A stretch of DNA of 64,000 bases from positions 23,425,419 to 23,489,418 of the forward strand of contig NC_087070.1 of NCBI RefSeq assembly GCF_963678635.1. Direction: 5' to 3'. The notes under the pieces are model-generated. The model was not told the DNA's origin. It did no database searches and saw only the letters and a list, made by a program, of their open reading frames with translations. A program made the position numbers and the translations under genes. Shown piece after piece: positions 33,597 to 45,500 of this stretch (its first letter is position 1; each line of letters opens with the position of its first letter). Source of the DNA: Symsagittifera roscoffensis. Lineage: Eukaryota; Xenacoelomorpha; Acoela; Convolutidae.

Positions 33597-34439
33597 GTAA
33601 AGAGGCTATAAATTCAATGTTAGTAATGGGAAAGAACCCAAATATGGTCCTCCATTTAAATTCACGAGTAGTTGAAAAATGAGAGCTATGGGTTTGACAT
33701 AAAATGATGCGAATTGTTTAATATGGTCCCCCCCCCAAAAAAAAACTATTGAAATCAGTTTGGAATAAGCAAAGAGTTAGAGGATATTTACTGAGTGGTG
33801 AAAACAAGATTCAGAATTTATTGTTTTTTTTTTCTGTAACTTCGTTAAAAATTTGATGGCAATATGTATTCTAGCTCAGATAAAAAGCTTGCCTTGCTGT
33901 GTTTCTTAACTTTTAGCTGACTTTTTGACGACCCAACTAGTTTCATAAGATGACAAGACTAAGACTACATATAACACAAAAGCAAGGTACTCGGTGTTTT
34001 CACTTCTTAAGTTTTTTTGACCAGGTCCACTTTCAAACATTGTTAAATTTATTTGTCGCTTACTTCGGTAAAATATCCAATTCGAATGGATTATCAAAAA
34101 GTGCTAAATTTGACCAATTTTTCTACAATGTTTATTTAAAAATTGTGATCTTCCTTCCAAAAAATTTATTCTAGAAGTTTTGAATTATCATTAACTGAAA
34201 TGAGGAGAAAGTGGGATCTTTTTTCATTTCTTAAAACGAACTTCATCTCCGCCACCCAATGTAATGTACATTAATGTTGCTACTACATCAGGGCAACGTG
34301 ATAAATGCTCCGATGGATGTTCTACTGGTTTCTAATGGTTTTTGGTTGAAAAAAATTGATTTACAATAAATTTGGATTAAAAAAATATCAAGTTTTAAGC
34401 GTTAAACTTTGTGTCGTATGATTATGAACTAATTCGACC
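33597..34439. other. Intergenic with one possible short exon
   Basis: On the minus strand near 34,230-34,335 a TAG acceptor precedes an open stretch containing EHLSRCPDVVATLMYITLGG and a stop. It reads like coding sequence but is short and isolated. A poly-C run lies at about 33,729. Nothing else is recognised. Confidence 0.3.
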
Positions 34440-34680
34440 AATTAGTTTGTCTTATTGTTCCGACTTTCGATACAAAAGTAACGGAATATTTGTGCTTGGG
34501 GTGGGTTTTTTTTCTTCAGACAAATTTCGACTTTTTAACTAGCCATTTTTGACGGAATTTTTATATATCATTCAAAAGGTATTGTTGTCTTGAGATTAAA
34601 TTTGAAACAATATTTCACCTGTGATCATTTTTCGTAAAATTATGGGGGTTTAAAGATTGCCATTTTGGCCAATTTGGGAC
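34440..34680 (-). repeat. Dispersed repeat, inverted partner of 56,715-56,935
   Basis: Read on the minus strand, this ~240 bp matches 56,715-56,935 at about 80% by eye. Shared strings include AAAATGATCACAGGTGAAAT, TTTTGAATGATAT, TTTGTCTGAAGAAAAAAA and AGCACAAATATTC. No coding frame is kept. It is a repeat family of unknown type. Confidence 0.75.
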
Positions 34681-36987
34681 AATTAACGCGCGACAAATTT
34701 TGCGCTGTTAACGCTTAAGCGGAGATTTAATCTGTCTTAGTAATCGTTCCAACTTGGTTGAAAGAATTTTATTTGCCATAATTGATTTGTTACCAGGCGC
34801 GAAATCTATTATTTTGTATTTTATATGGCGTGTGGTGGGATGATTTCATAAAAAAAAGTTTCAAATTTTAGAAAAAAAAACTTCATTCCATTTTATTACA
34901 TTTAATTTTCTTATGTTACTACTGCTCCATAGATCTTAAAAGGCAGGCAGTCAGAACATTCAGGGATTCGTTCTGATACGAGCAGTCTTCTTTCAATTTC
35001 GAACAAATTGGACTGCGAGAACTAAATCGCATAATTAAGTCACGTTACGCTTTTAGCAGTGCTATATAAAATCTTCGGTCAAAAAAGGCATTGTTCAACA
35101 ACATGGCAAAATGTTTAACTTTTGAAAAACAATTTGAAATTTGATCCAGTTTTTTTTAGAAAACCTTTTACTGGCACGTCATCTAAAGTACAAAGTGATG
35201 TAAGTAGCGTATAAAAAACACGACTGCTCGTATATCAAAGCCCTGAATGTTCGTAGGTGGTCTCGGATAGTTTTGTTTCAATGAAATTTTGATACACTAT
35301 AATTTCAAAACTTCCATATCAATTGCAAGTACCAATAGTTGAGTAGAACTTATTGACCAGTTATTTTGGCCTCAATTCATTTTGAACGATTATGAATTCG
35401 GACAATTTGCCACGCATAAGTTTTTTGCTTTTGCGTATTATTCAATATCCATGCACAGTCAATTTTTGTGAAACGGGTCTGTGTATAAAAAAACAGCCCA
35501 AGCATAAAAATTAGTCACTTTCATCGAAAGTAGGAACAAAAAAAAGCTTTTATCAGTCAATTTGGAAGGAGTTTTGAATCAGATTAAATTACCGTGTATG
35601 AATTAATAGCACAAAAAGGTTTGAAAAAACACCGAGCAAACATTTTTTGCCTTTTTTCATGCAACATTGCGTTATTACAATAACAGAACGAGATCTTTTA
35701 GGGCATTTCGTAAACAATAAAGTGATGTGGCTCATCCAACCATAAATTTGCAAAAAAAAACAATAACTTTCCTGAACACCGGTCTCAAATGCAAGCTTCA
35801 AAGCATAGCCTGATTGATTGTAATTTAGAACCTTTGGCTTATGAGAGTGGAATACTTAGATTATATAGGTTTTCCTGCATACTCAAGTAACACAAACAAA
35901 ATTGGATTGGGTTGAATGTAATATCAAATTAAAACCATTTTACTCGTGATTGGAACGCTTTTTTTTTATTCCAAAAATGTCTCCCAGTGTTGAGAAATTT
36001 TTGTCTTTCAGTCTAAAGTCGAATGAAAAAAGCGAGCAAACAGGTTGGAATAAAAACGAAAAAAATTCTACAAAAAAGAAAAATTGTTAGTTTTTTAAAT
36101 TTTTCTTTCGATTTTGTACTCCTCTTTCAAAGCAAAGTATGTCTAGCTTACTATAAATTTCGATTAATCATCTAGGTCAATGTTCAGATCTTAAAAAACG
36201 GCAATTTTGTTGAAAAAGAAAATTTGTTCGTAGTTTTTTTTAAGAACAAAAAATTGCACAAACTTTATGATTAGTGATTTTTCATATATGTAAATTGTTC
36301 GACTGCATTTTTCCAAAAATCAAAATAATTCATTTCTTTAAAATTAATTTCTCAAAATTTTTGGGATATTTTTGACTAAACACAAGTTACAAAGCCATGG
36401 TTTACTCAAAACTAGAGTCACCAAAGGTTTGATCGTCTTGCATTTACAATACGGATCGAATTCCTGAATTGTATAAATTTGTGTGACACAAATCATAAAC
36501 TGAAATCATCAAACCTTTAAATTTTGGCAATTTTTTTTAAATTTGCCATACAAAAAAAAGAGTTTTGGCGTTTTTGAAAAATTATTTTTTATATGCAAAA
36601 TATTTTTTTTGGAAAATGTTTGTTTGAGTACAAAAATCGATTTGCGGTTGAAAAACATAAAAATTTCTCGCCATCAAAAAATGCCATCAAAAAATTGTTC
36701 TCGTCATCAAAAAATGCTAGTCATACAATTTTCATATACGGAAACTGTATGATTACCATGTTTTTCACAAAAAATTTTCTATCTTTTTCAGGGCAAAACA
36801 CCGGCTTTTGAGCCAAAACAAGAAAAAAGTTCTTCAAAAATTCGAGGACATTTTAGCAAAAAGTATGAAATTTGTATGAGTAGTTTTTTTTCATAGACTT
36901 AGTTCATGGAATTGTATGATTAGCATTTCCGGTCTATGGAGGTCAACCCACGGCATATTAATTTAAAGGACTATCGTATATTCTTAC
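34681..36987. other. Intergenic or intronic, nothing recognised
   Basis: AT-rich with long poly-A/T runs. Short CATCAAAAAATG repeats cluster near 36,670-36,720. No convincing coding exon. Confidence 0.35.
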
Positions 36988-37161
36988 CTGATCGATTACC
37001 TTCTTTACAACATGAATAAACCGCATGAAAGGAATACTGAAGGTCAGCGTAATAACAAGAGAGTAGAACTTCTTCCGATTGGGAGCACTTAGAACATCAC
37101 TTGCGTTAGAGTTGCGCACTATCAGTATAAACAGTTTTTGAATTTTTTTATTACAACCCAT
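36988..37161 (-). CDS. Candidate first exon with a membrane-type segment
   Basis: On the minus strand an ATG at 37,159-37,161 opens exactly 58 codons to a consensus donor (GATCAG|GTAAG at 36,983-36,988). The product has a hydrophobic stretch near FYSLVITLTFSIPF and a basic end. It lies about 0.3 kb from the giant element's left end, so the insertion may sit in this gene's 5' region. The family is unrecognised. It may belong with the other minus-strand candidate exons at 25.9 and 27.2 kb, but phase does not prove it. Confidence 0.3.
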
Positions 37162-37463
37162 ATTGAATTCGCAGAGATATTCATCCCTGATTCAGAACCA
37201 TATCATGAATCAGTGCTCTAAATCGAGTATCGACTTTAGTATCGATACGAGTAAAACTTTAGTGTCGACTTTGATCGACCTTAAATTTCTGTCGACATGT
37301 GGTTTCTCTCATCCGGATCGCAGAAAAACACAATTTCGTTCAGATCTTAGAACCATACCACGCACAAAAATCGGCAATTGTTGTTGTAATTTTATACCAC
37401 GGTTATTTTGCACCACACGCAATCATACCACGCACAATAGAGAGTTTTTTTGTTACTTTAGAA
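37162..37463. other. Sequence between candidate exon and element
   Basis: Contains clustered TATCGA and GTCGAC palindromes (37,215-37,290) and a repeated ATACCACGCACAA (about 37,355 and 37,428). No gene. Confidence 0.35.
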
Positions 37464-37467
37464 TTAC
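37464..37467. repeat. Target-site duplication TTAC, left
   Basis: TTAC lies directly before the 5' LTR and is repeated directly after the 3' LTR. Confidence 0.9.
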
Positions 37468-37582
37468 TGGAACCTGATCTAAACTATATTTTATGATTGG
37501 ATAAATTAAATGTTTTACCAATGTAAAGTATTTAATATTAACCAATCATGATCCATCTAACTAACAACCCACTTATTTGTAA

Positions 37583-37610
37583 GTGCTGAAGTTACTTGTA
37601 ATTTCAGCAC
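37583..37610 (+). promoter_or_regulatory. LTR stem-loop with 13-bp arms
   Basis: GTGCTGAAGTTAC and GTAATTTCAGCAC form a near-perfect inverted repeat with a 2-base spacer. It is conserved in all three LTRs in the window. It could be a transcription-factor site or an RNA structure upstream of the poly(A) signal. Confidence 0.55.
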
Positions 37611-37671
37611 CAGAGAGATTTGAATTTAACTTAGAAATTAGTTGGACTCTCCCGAGCACTTCAGCAGCCGC

Positions 37672-37677
37672 AATAAA
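37672..37677 (+). promoter_or_regulatory. LTR poly(A) signal
   Basis: AATAAA in the middle of the LTR. The same signal in the 3' LTR at 56,175-56,180 would end the genomic RNA. Confidence 0.6.
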
Positions 37678-37879
37678 CCAGTATACCCTAGATCTATTGA
37701 GCCTAGCAGAGACTAGTTAAACAACCTGAGACTAGATAGTATAAGAGTAAGATTAGGATCGGTATTAGACTAAGAAGTTGCACGAATCTATCCGGCCGAA
37801 AATAAGATAGCGTGACGAGCAGACGGTGTACCCTATCCGAAATTACTCTATGAGTTATACACTTCGGTCATAACTCATC

Positions 37880-37897
37880 TGGTGCGACCATAAGTCT
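37880..37897 (+). promoter_or_regulatory. Primer-binding site
   Basis: TGGTGCGACCATAAGTCT starts two bases after the LTR and would pair with a tRNA ending in ATGGTCGCACCA. The next bases, CTCGAAC, continue like the complement of a T-loop, but the spacing is one base short of a standard tRNA, so I leave the tRNA unnamed. The other copy has the same 18 bases. Confidence 0.6.
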
Positions 37898-37965
37898 CGA
37901 ACAAGACCTTACTAGATTAGAATTAACCAAAATTAGATTAGAAATTAGACAAAAACATTTAAAAA

Positions 37966-38199
37966 ATGTTATACGACAATAATTTAATTGAAATGTCTCT
38001 CCGACTCAATAGATCAGAGCCAATATTCCGAACCATAATAGAACTACCCGGAATTGGAAGAAGACCTCGAACCAAAGACGACATACGACAAAGTAGAAAC
38101 TTGCCGTATAGTTATATGATAGTTCGGCAAAAGCCAGAACAAACTTTTATATTTCGAATACTACTTGCAATGAATTTAGATTTCCATTTGCAAACATAA
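37966..38199 (+). CDS. Short leader ORF, 77 aa
   Basis: This is the first ATG-initiated ORF of any length after the primer-binding site. It is Arg-rich with no membrane segment. It is nearly identical in the second copy (4,267-4,500). No known domain. It may be a small accessory protein or an upstream regulatory ORF that limits downstream initiation. Confidence 0.55.
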   Translation: MLYDNNLIEMSLRLNRSEPIFRTIIELPGIGRRPRTKDDIRQSRNLPYSYMIVRQKPEQTFIFRILLAMNLDFHLQT

Positions 38200-39129
38200 A
38201 ACCTTGAAGTTAATCTTCAAAATCATTTCAGGCGCTAAACAAAATTAATATTATACAATAACGATTGATAAAAAGATCTAAGATCGTTCTCCTAAAACTC
38301 TGCAGTATTACACAAAACATGTTTGAAAAATATTTATTGGAAAATAAAAATAAAAATTAGTAGCATGACAATAAATGGTTAGTAATCATAAATCATCTTG
38401 TTGTTCCAGCTTCATCACCTAAAACATAACAGCAATCATCAACTCACTAATATCATCAAAACACTAAATCTTTCCTTTACACACATTTAAAACTTTATTA
38501 AAACCTAAAGTCACTTAATTTAACCTCAGATCATCAAGGCTTATCCTTGGATCTTAAATCATTTTCTACCTAATTAAAATCTCAAATTTGATCATCAAGG
38601 CTTATCCTTGGATCAAACAGAACAATTTTGTTCTCCCCCACCCACTTAATTAGTGTCTAACGACCTCAAACGTCGATTCACTACCCAACCCTTTCTAAAG
38701 ACCCAAGACTAATAGAAATTTTTAAACAAAACTAATCATTCAAATTAGGATAAACAGTGAAGAACTTCGGTTATTCATCCTTCACTTGACCCCCCCTCTT
38801 ACCAGACCCAGGATAAATCTTAGACTTAGTAAGTTTAAAATAGTATCTAACGAACTACTCGCGTTCTAATTATACCTGAACCTTGTGGATCGATTTACTA
38901 TTCTCCAACCCTTGAACACAATCACTACCCCTAAGTAAGATTAAGTAAGTTAACACCTTAGCTTATACTAGTCACGAGAAAGTAAAAATCATTCTTCGGA
39001 ATCGATATACTTTTCTCTCCAACCCTGAACAAAAGACCCAGGTTAAGCTAACCAAAAAATCGTAAGGACTAATAGTTTAGGTAATTAGAATTCACTTAAC
39101 AACTTTTTGCATCCGTCATCCTAAACCTT
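38200..39129 (+). other. Leader with paired stem-loops and possible splice donors
   Basis: Untranslated region of about 0.93 kb. Two copies of a 25-bp stem-loop (CAAGG-CTTAT-CCTTG core) lie at 38,529-38,553 and 38,590-38,614. GTAAGT donors occur near 38,828 and 38,946. All are within the stretch expected to hold packaging and splicing signals. Confidence 0.5.
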
Positions 39130-39597
39130 ATGTCATTTAAAAACCTAGGAAATAAACAAACAATCATTTTACACAATTGTGAAATAGATAACAAAAAATA
39201 CGACCTTGTAATCACACCTCATACACAAACAGTTGGATACATTCGAACAAAACGACAAACACTAAAGAGAAAAATAATAACTAAACAAAGACAAATAACA
39301 CGAAAAAGATTTTCAAAAAATCGAAACGCATTTTCAGAATCAGAAACCAACAGTTTAGACGAACTCTACAAACTAAAAGAATCAATAGATAAAAATTACC
39401 CAATTCACGATCAATTAAATTTTTCTGACTCAGAAACAACTTCAAATTCATCACAAAGAGGAAAAAGAAGAATAAAAAAGCAGTATAAACACAAACCAGT
39501 ACATTTATACAATTGGAATCAACCAATTCGACACATTAATAATTACATATTAACAGTCATCGAACGAAAAAATGAGCTCAACGCACACTCCAGGTGA
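39130..39597 (+). CDS. Basic accessory protein upstream of gag, 155 aa
   Basis: ATG at 39,130, stop overlapping the gag start by 26 bases. Residues about 39-65 are densely Lys/Arg-rich, then a Ser/acidic segment (SESETNSLDELY), a second SDSET repeat and another basic patch near RGKRRIKKQYKHK. No membrane segment, Cys cluster or known domain. Only two residues differ in the second copy. Position before gag is unusual for gypsy-type elements. A nucleic-acid-binding regulatory role is inference from composition and from the presence of an intron that must escape splicing. Confidence 0.7.
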   Translation: MSFKNLGNKQTIILHNCEIDNKKYDLVITPHTQTVGYIRTKRQTLKRKIITKQRQITRKRFSKNRNAFSESETNSLDELYKLKESIDKNYPIHDQLNFSDSETTSNSSQRGKRRIKKQYKHKPVHLYNWNQPIRHINNYILTVIERKNELNAHSR

Positions 39598-42500
39598 AGA
39601 AAGTCCAGATGATGATGAAATCTTTCCTTTTATAGTAGACGCAGACACTGATAGAGGACAACACATATTTTGTCAAAATTTACTCGTAAATTTATTTGAA
39701 CCCGGAATCAGTCCATGTAAAACAGAGTTCCCCGATGTAAAAATCAAAAGACAAATCATAGATCACTATCTAAAACATATATGCAACATAACACAACAGT
39801 ATGGAATCTACTCCATAGAATTTACCTCACCAAACCATAATAATAGAAAATATACAATTCAAACAGACGATCTTGATTTAGAATTTTCAAAAGTTTTTTC
39901 AGAATATATAAAAAGCATCCAATACCATAACTCACAAAGAGCAAACTCCATATTCACCAATGAAGTTTTCGCAATAATATATAGTTATATTTCAATATTA
40001 GAAAATGAACTCCCACTAACAAATGTCTCACCGAAAGAAACATCCAAACATTTGAAAGTACGACACGAAATCACACTACTCTCTAGTTATTTAAACATCA
40101 TTAAAGAAAATTTCACGAAAGACGACGTTTCACAACATACCAAACACGATTTACAAAAAATTTTGGCATGGTTCATAATAGATTATTTCACACACAATAT
40201 TGATTTAATTGCACAAGCAAGAAAAAATTTTCGACCCCAAAATTCGAACGATGATACCGCTATCACAGAACAATCAGATTATGTTTGGGACCCCGAATGG
40301 TCTCATCCCGCATTTATAAGCTTTCCACAATCAATCTCAAGTCAAGCAATAGGTACAATATCTTACATAAGAGATTATGTAAGAGTAATACCATTAACAA
40401 TTGATGCAACACCATTAAACTATAATACATTTTTACCCGATACACAAAATAATAGTTTAAACTCGACAGTCATACACAACGAAAACCTCAATGGAACTAG
40501 GAATCTTACTCAACAAGATATCCAGACACCATCACACTTCATAAATGAAGAAATTGTACACACAACAACTACACAACAAAGTATTTCACCAATACGCCCA
40601 AATTTAACAACACCAAGAAATACAAATCCTTCACAAACACAGGTAACCTTACAATCAACCGTTAAACCTTCGGTTGCTCCAAAATATTCCCATATGGATT
40701 ACCAAACATACAGACCCATGACAATACCATCAAAAACACGCAAAACATTCACTAGAAACAATTTTGCAGACCATAATTATAATTATACACATCCATCAAA
40801 AACAAATTATCAACCACAAAGGAATTTTAATCAATATACAAAACCTCGAAACTGGGATAACCCAACGGCCCAATATAATTCCAAAAATTTTCAACCAAAT
40901 CCTCCACAGGATCGCAGTGAAAATTACCCATTTTTTCAACAAAATAAAAATAAAAAACAAACATCTTATCAAATGGATTATTTATCCTCAGATGATGATT
41001 TCTTACAACCAGATATATTTGCACAAAATACTCAAGAATATCGTAGACAAGGAATACAGAAAACACGTACAAATCATAGGAATTTTTCTCCACAACCGAT
41101 AGATGCACAACATCAACAACCAATTCAACAACAAAATCCAATTAATACACAATCCTTTCAACCAATTCAACAACAAAATCCAATGACTGCACACTCGTAT
41201 CAACCATCACAAATGCAAAATGAAATACCACTCCCATATTATCTCCAACAACATGAAATAACAAGAAACCAACTTTCAAATTTTTCTCAAATGCCAAATG
41301 CAGCAGAATCATTACAAATGACAATGAATCCATACCTTATGGGTGGATCATCAATAACATCAAACAAACCTTTAATGGTTTTCACAGGAACAGACCCTGA
41401 ATACTCTGTAGAAGATTATTTAAATGCAGTAACAGCAAACCTGATTTTAAATATTGGACCTGAACCAATTAATACGCCACTACATCAAAACTGGATACAT
41501 CGACGCACAGCGTTAATACAAACAACCTTAGATGGCGCAGCCCAAAAATGGTTTTCAGTACTACCTCTAGAAATAAAATCAAACTGGAAAAGATTTACAC
41601 AAGAATTTTCAAAAATGTTTGACTCCGAAAGAAACAAACAACAACAAAGAGTTTTATGTAATGAAATTCGCAGATTACCAAACGAAACCATCAAGCAAAT
41701 AGCAGTACGAATCGAAACACTAGTTCGAAAAGCATATTCATTAAATACACACGACTATAAAAACACAAAAATGACAGAAATCTTAATGATGACCTTAACA
41801 CCACAATTAAGGAAAATAGCAATAAAAAAGAGAGCATCCCATCCTTCTTCAATTCGAGAACCCGATTTAGATTTTCGAAAACTAGTAGACAAATTAGAAC
41901 AAGCAGAAATCACAATGAAACTAGAAGAAACGGAAAATCTGAAATTACAATACGTTAACAGAATTGAAACGACTCCCACTAATATTAATAATATACAGGA
42001 ATCAGAAACAGACCTCGTTGAAAAAATCACTGAAATACTCAATATTTACGAAAAGAACCCGAACTTTAAAGGCAAACCATCTTTCAAAAAATGGTGTAAT
42101 TATTGCCGACGATACGGACATAGTATTTCCGAATGTAGACAAAAACAGCAAGATAGTCAAAATAAACCTCAAAAATACAAAGAACCAAATAAATCATTCT
42201 ATCAATACATGAAAAAAGATCAAAATCTACCGAACAAAACAGTCCACAGCAACAACAGTTCAGGAAAACCACTCCCGAACAATACAAATTATACAAGAAA
42301 TCAATCCCCATATAACTCAAGTTATAGAGGAAGATCACCAGAACGAAGAAACACGTATAATTCATCACAAAATCACTACAATAGACCAAATAGTAGAAAT
42401 AACTACTCCAGATCAAATTCAAATACACAACGATTTGTTTCTAGATCTAATTCCCAATCAAGAAATAACTACTATCCAAACAAACAATCACGAAATTCAT

Positions 42501-45500
42501 CATACAATAGGAATAGAAACTACTCCTATAATCGAAATAGAAGTTATTCAAACAACCGAAACCAGAATTACCCGAACAATCGATCAAGGAATAACTCATA
42601 TAATAGATCGAACTATAACAGACCAAACAATAATTACCAAAACAGATCGCGAAATAATTCACAAAACCGACACCCAAGTTATAATAATCGTTATAGAAAT
42701 TATTCCCAATCACCACACCGGAATAATAATAACTATAATAATTCTAATAATCGCCACAGAAGTAGTACACCTAAACATCAAAGGCAAATCAATCAAGTAC
42801 AATCTAACCCAGAAACAACATCAGACCCTCCAGGTATTGATAACACAGTAACTGATGCGTTACAACTCAATCAAATAAACTGTACATCATCAGATTCAGA
42901 AAGTGATACTGAAAACACTCTTGCTATCAATATGATAAAAGTCGAAAATGACTATGAATCTGTCATATATGAACAACCCTTTCCATCACATATATATGAA
43001 AATCAATCAGAATTTCTTCAAAATTATTACACTACACCCATAAATTCCACACCAACGACGCAAGAAACAAACGAGATTAACACTACAAATCAAACCAATA
43101 AAAATACCAAAACAAAATGCTTGAATACAAACCATATTTATCAAAATATACAAAAAGAACAACCCAAAGAAAAAATTTGGACAATACCATTTCTCTTAGA
43201 AAGCCCAAGAAATAAAGAATTTCAACCACCAGACCTTGAAATAGATTTTTTAATTGATTCAGGAGCAGAATCAAACATAATAAACATCCCCACATGGAAT
43301 GAAATAAAAACTTTACATCCAAAGCTAACACCTCTCGAAACCTCCAGTAAGTTAGCAACAGCACAAGGATCAACATTGATAAACTACGGAAAAATCCAAT
43401 TATTTCTCCTCCCCACCAGAACAATGGAACAAAGCAAAATTTTAAATAAGCCATTTAAACAAATATTCCATATCACTGACATTAAATATAATATCATTGG
43501 AATACCATTTATTTCGAAGTATATACCAACAATTAACATACTAAATAGTAAAATATTAATCAAAGATAAATATACAAAAACAAAAGAAACATCCTTAACA
43601 TTTTTTCAAAGATTAAATAAACAACCACCATTTTTTTCAAAATTTTATCCGATATTTAACCAACAAAGAAAACACCTGAAACCACTATCAGGAAACATCT
43701 ATAATTTTTCAATCAAACAAGTTCACCAATATGATAAAGAACAAAATAAACAAAAATTTTATATGTCAGATTTTGAATTCAAACCTATTCATAAATTTTT
43801 CAAAATCACAATCTCTTCAATAAAATATTTGAAAAATTCGAATTCAGATATTATTTCCTTACATGTTTATAACAACACACCTTACCAAGTAACATTACCT
43901 TTAGGACTTTTAGGATATTGTGAAACTAACGCTACAATATCACCAATACACGAAAAAGCCTATCGCGTAAATAATATACTTCAATTACTAGATATTTGCC
44001 AATCTACAATTCTTAATGAAGAATTATCTATAAATAATATAATAAGTAACGAAAACAGAAATACGGATTATTTCACAAAAACTCCATATTTCAAACCTAC
44101 ATTCAACATAAGTAACTACACAGAGGACCAACAAAAATTTTTAACAATGTTTAATTTCCAACATTCACAAATAACACAAGACGAATTCGAAAAATTAGCC
44201 AAACAGCTAATTAAATATTCATCAGTCTATGCAACATCAAAATTCGATGTTGGGAAAATCAGTTCATCACTACATCTCCCGTTAAAACCAGACGCAGTTT
44301 TCAAAAAACAGAGAGCAAGTAAAGTACCAATTCACTTACACGATAAAGTAAACAGATTACTCGATATTTTAGAACAGTACAATATTATATCACCAGTTAA
44401 TAAAGAAGAACAACCAAAAGGCAACACATTCATCAACCCCGTTATCATTCTAGCTAAAGGAGAATCATTAAAAATCGTTCTCGACGCTAGATACCTCAAT
44501 TCACTCATAGATGAATCAAAATGTAATTGGCCCATTGAACCAATACAAGTTATTTTAACAAAAATAAACGGCAAATACTTTACAACCGCCGATATGAATA
44601 GTGCATACAATCAAATGCCACTAGTTGAACAATCACGACGTTTAACACAATTTGTTATCGGAAACCAACAATATGAATTTAACCGCTTATTCTATGGAAT
44701 ATCCATAGGACCAGCAGCATTTTCAGCTTTTATGAGCAAAATTTTTAGACCACTCATACTCAAGAAAAACGCAATCACCTATCTAGACGATGTTTTTATG
44801 CAATCACAAACAAAAGACGAAATGTTCGACGTTTTAGAAAAATATCACCAAATACTTCAGAACGAAAATCTGAAGGCCGCCCCCGATAAATCACACTTCT
44901 TTTTGACAAGAGTTAAATTCTTAGGACATAATATAGAAAGAAAAACAATCACTCCATTGAAATCACGCATTGACGCTATTCAAAAACTTCAACCACCAAC
45001 AAATAAAAAGAAAATCCAAGAATTTCTTGGAATGTTAAACTTTTTAAGTAAATATGTTTATAAAATGCAATTATATCTACGACCATTTTATAACATCCTT
45101 AGACAACAAAATAATTTTGAATGGAACACAGAACATCAAACACGATTTGAAGAAATAAAGAAACTTTTAACTGAACAAATTTCAAACACAATTCCAGATT
45201 CAAATCAACCATTTTATGCAATGTGCGATGCTTCGAACTTTGGCATCGGTGCAGCACTATTACAATCACATAATGGTACAAATAAAATGAACCTCATATC
45301 AGCAAATTCTCGATTATTCACTCAAGCAGAGCTACGACTCTCAACTCTAATGAGAGAATGTACAGCCATAATATATACACTGACAGAATATGAATTTCTG
45401 ATACTTGGATCAAAGCATCCAACAGTTTTATTCACAGACCACAAACCCATCATTTTTCTTTTCACACAGAAATCTAACCCAAACCACCGAGTTTACAGAT

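Larger units (their letters stand above)
37468..37877 (+). repeat. 5' LTR, 410 bp
   Basis: Begins TGGAACCTGATC and ends TCATAACTCA. By eye it is identical to the 3' LTR throughout. AATAAA lies at 37,672-37,677. An inverted repeat with 13-bp arms (12 matching) sits at 37,583-37,610. Confidence 0.97.

Noticed and set aside
37880-37902. Assigning the giant element's primer to a particular tRNA
   Set aside because: The T-loop-like continuation is one base out of register with a standard tRNA, and I cannot search tRNA sets.
40827-41141. Antisense ORFs inside gag-pol (also at 41,485, 42,447, 43,083, 52,122 and others)
   Set aside because: They lie opposite a strongly coding frame and arise from its A-rich codon use.
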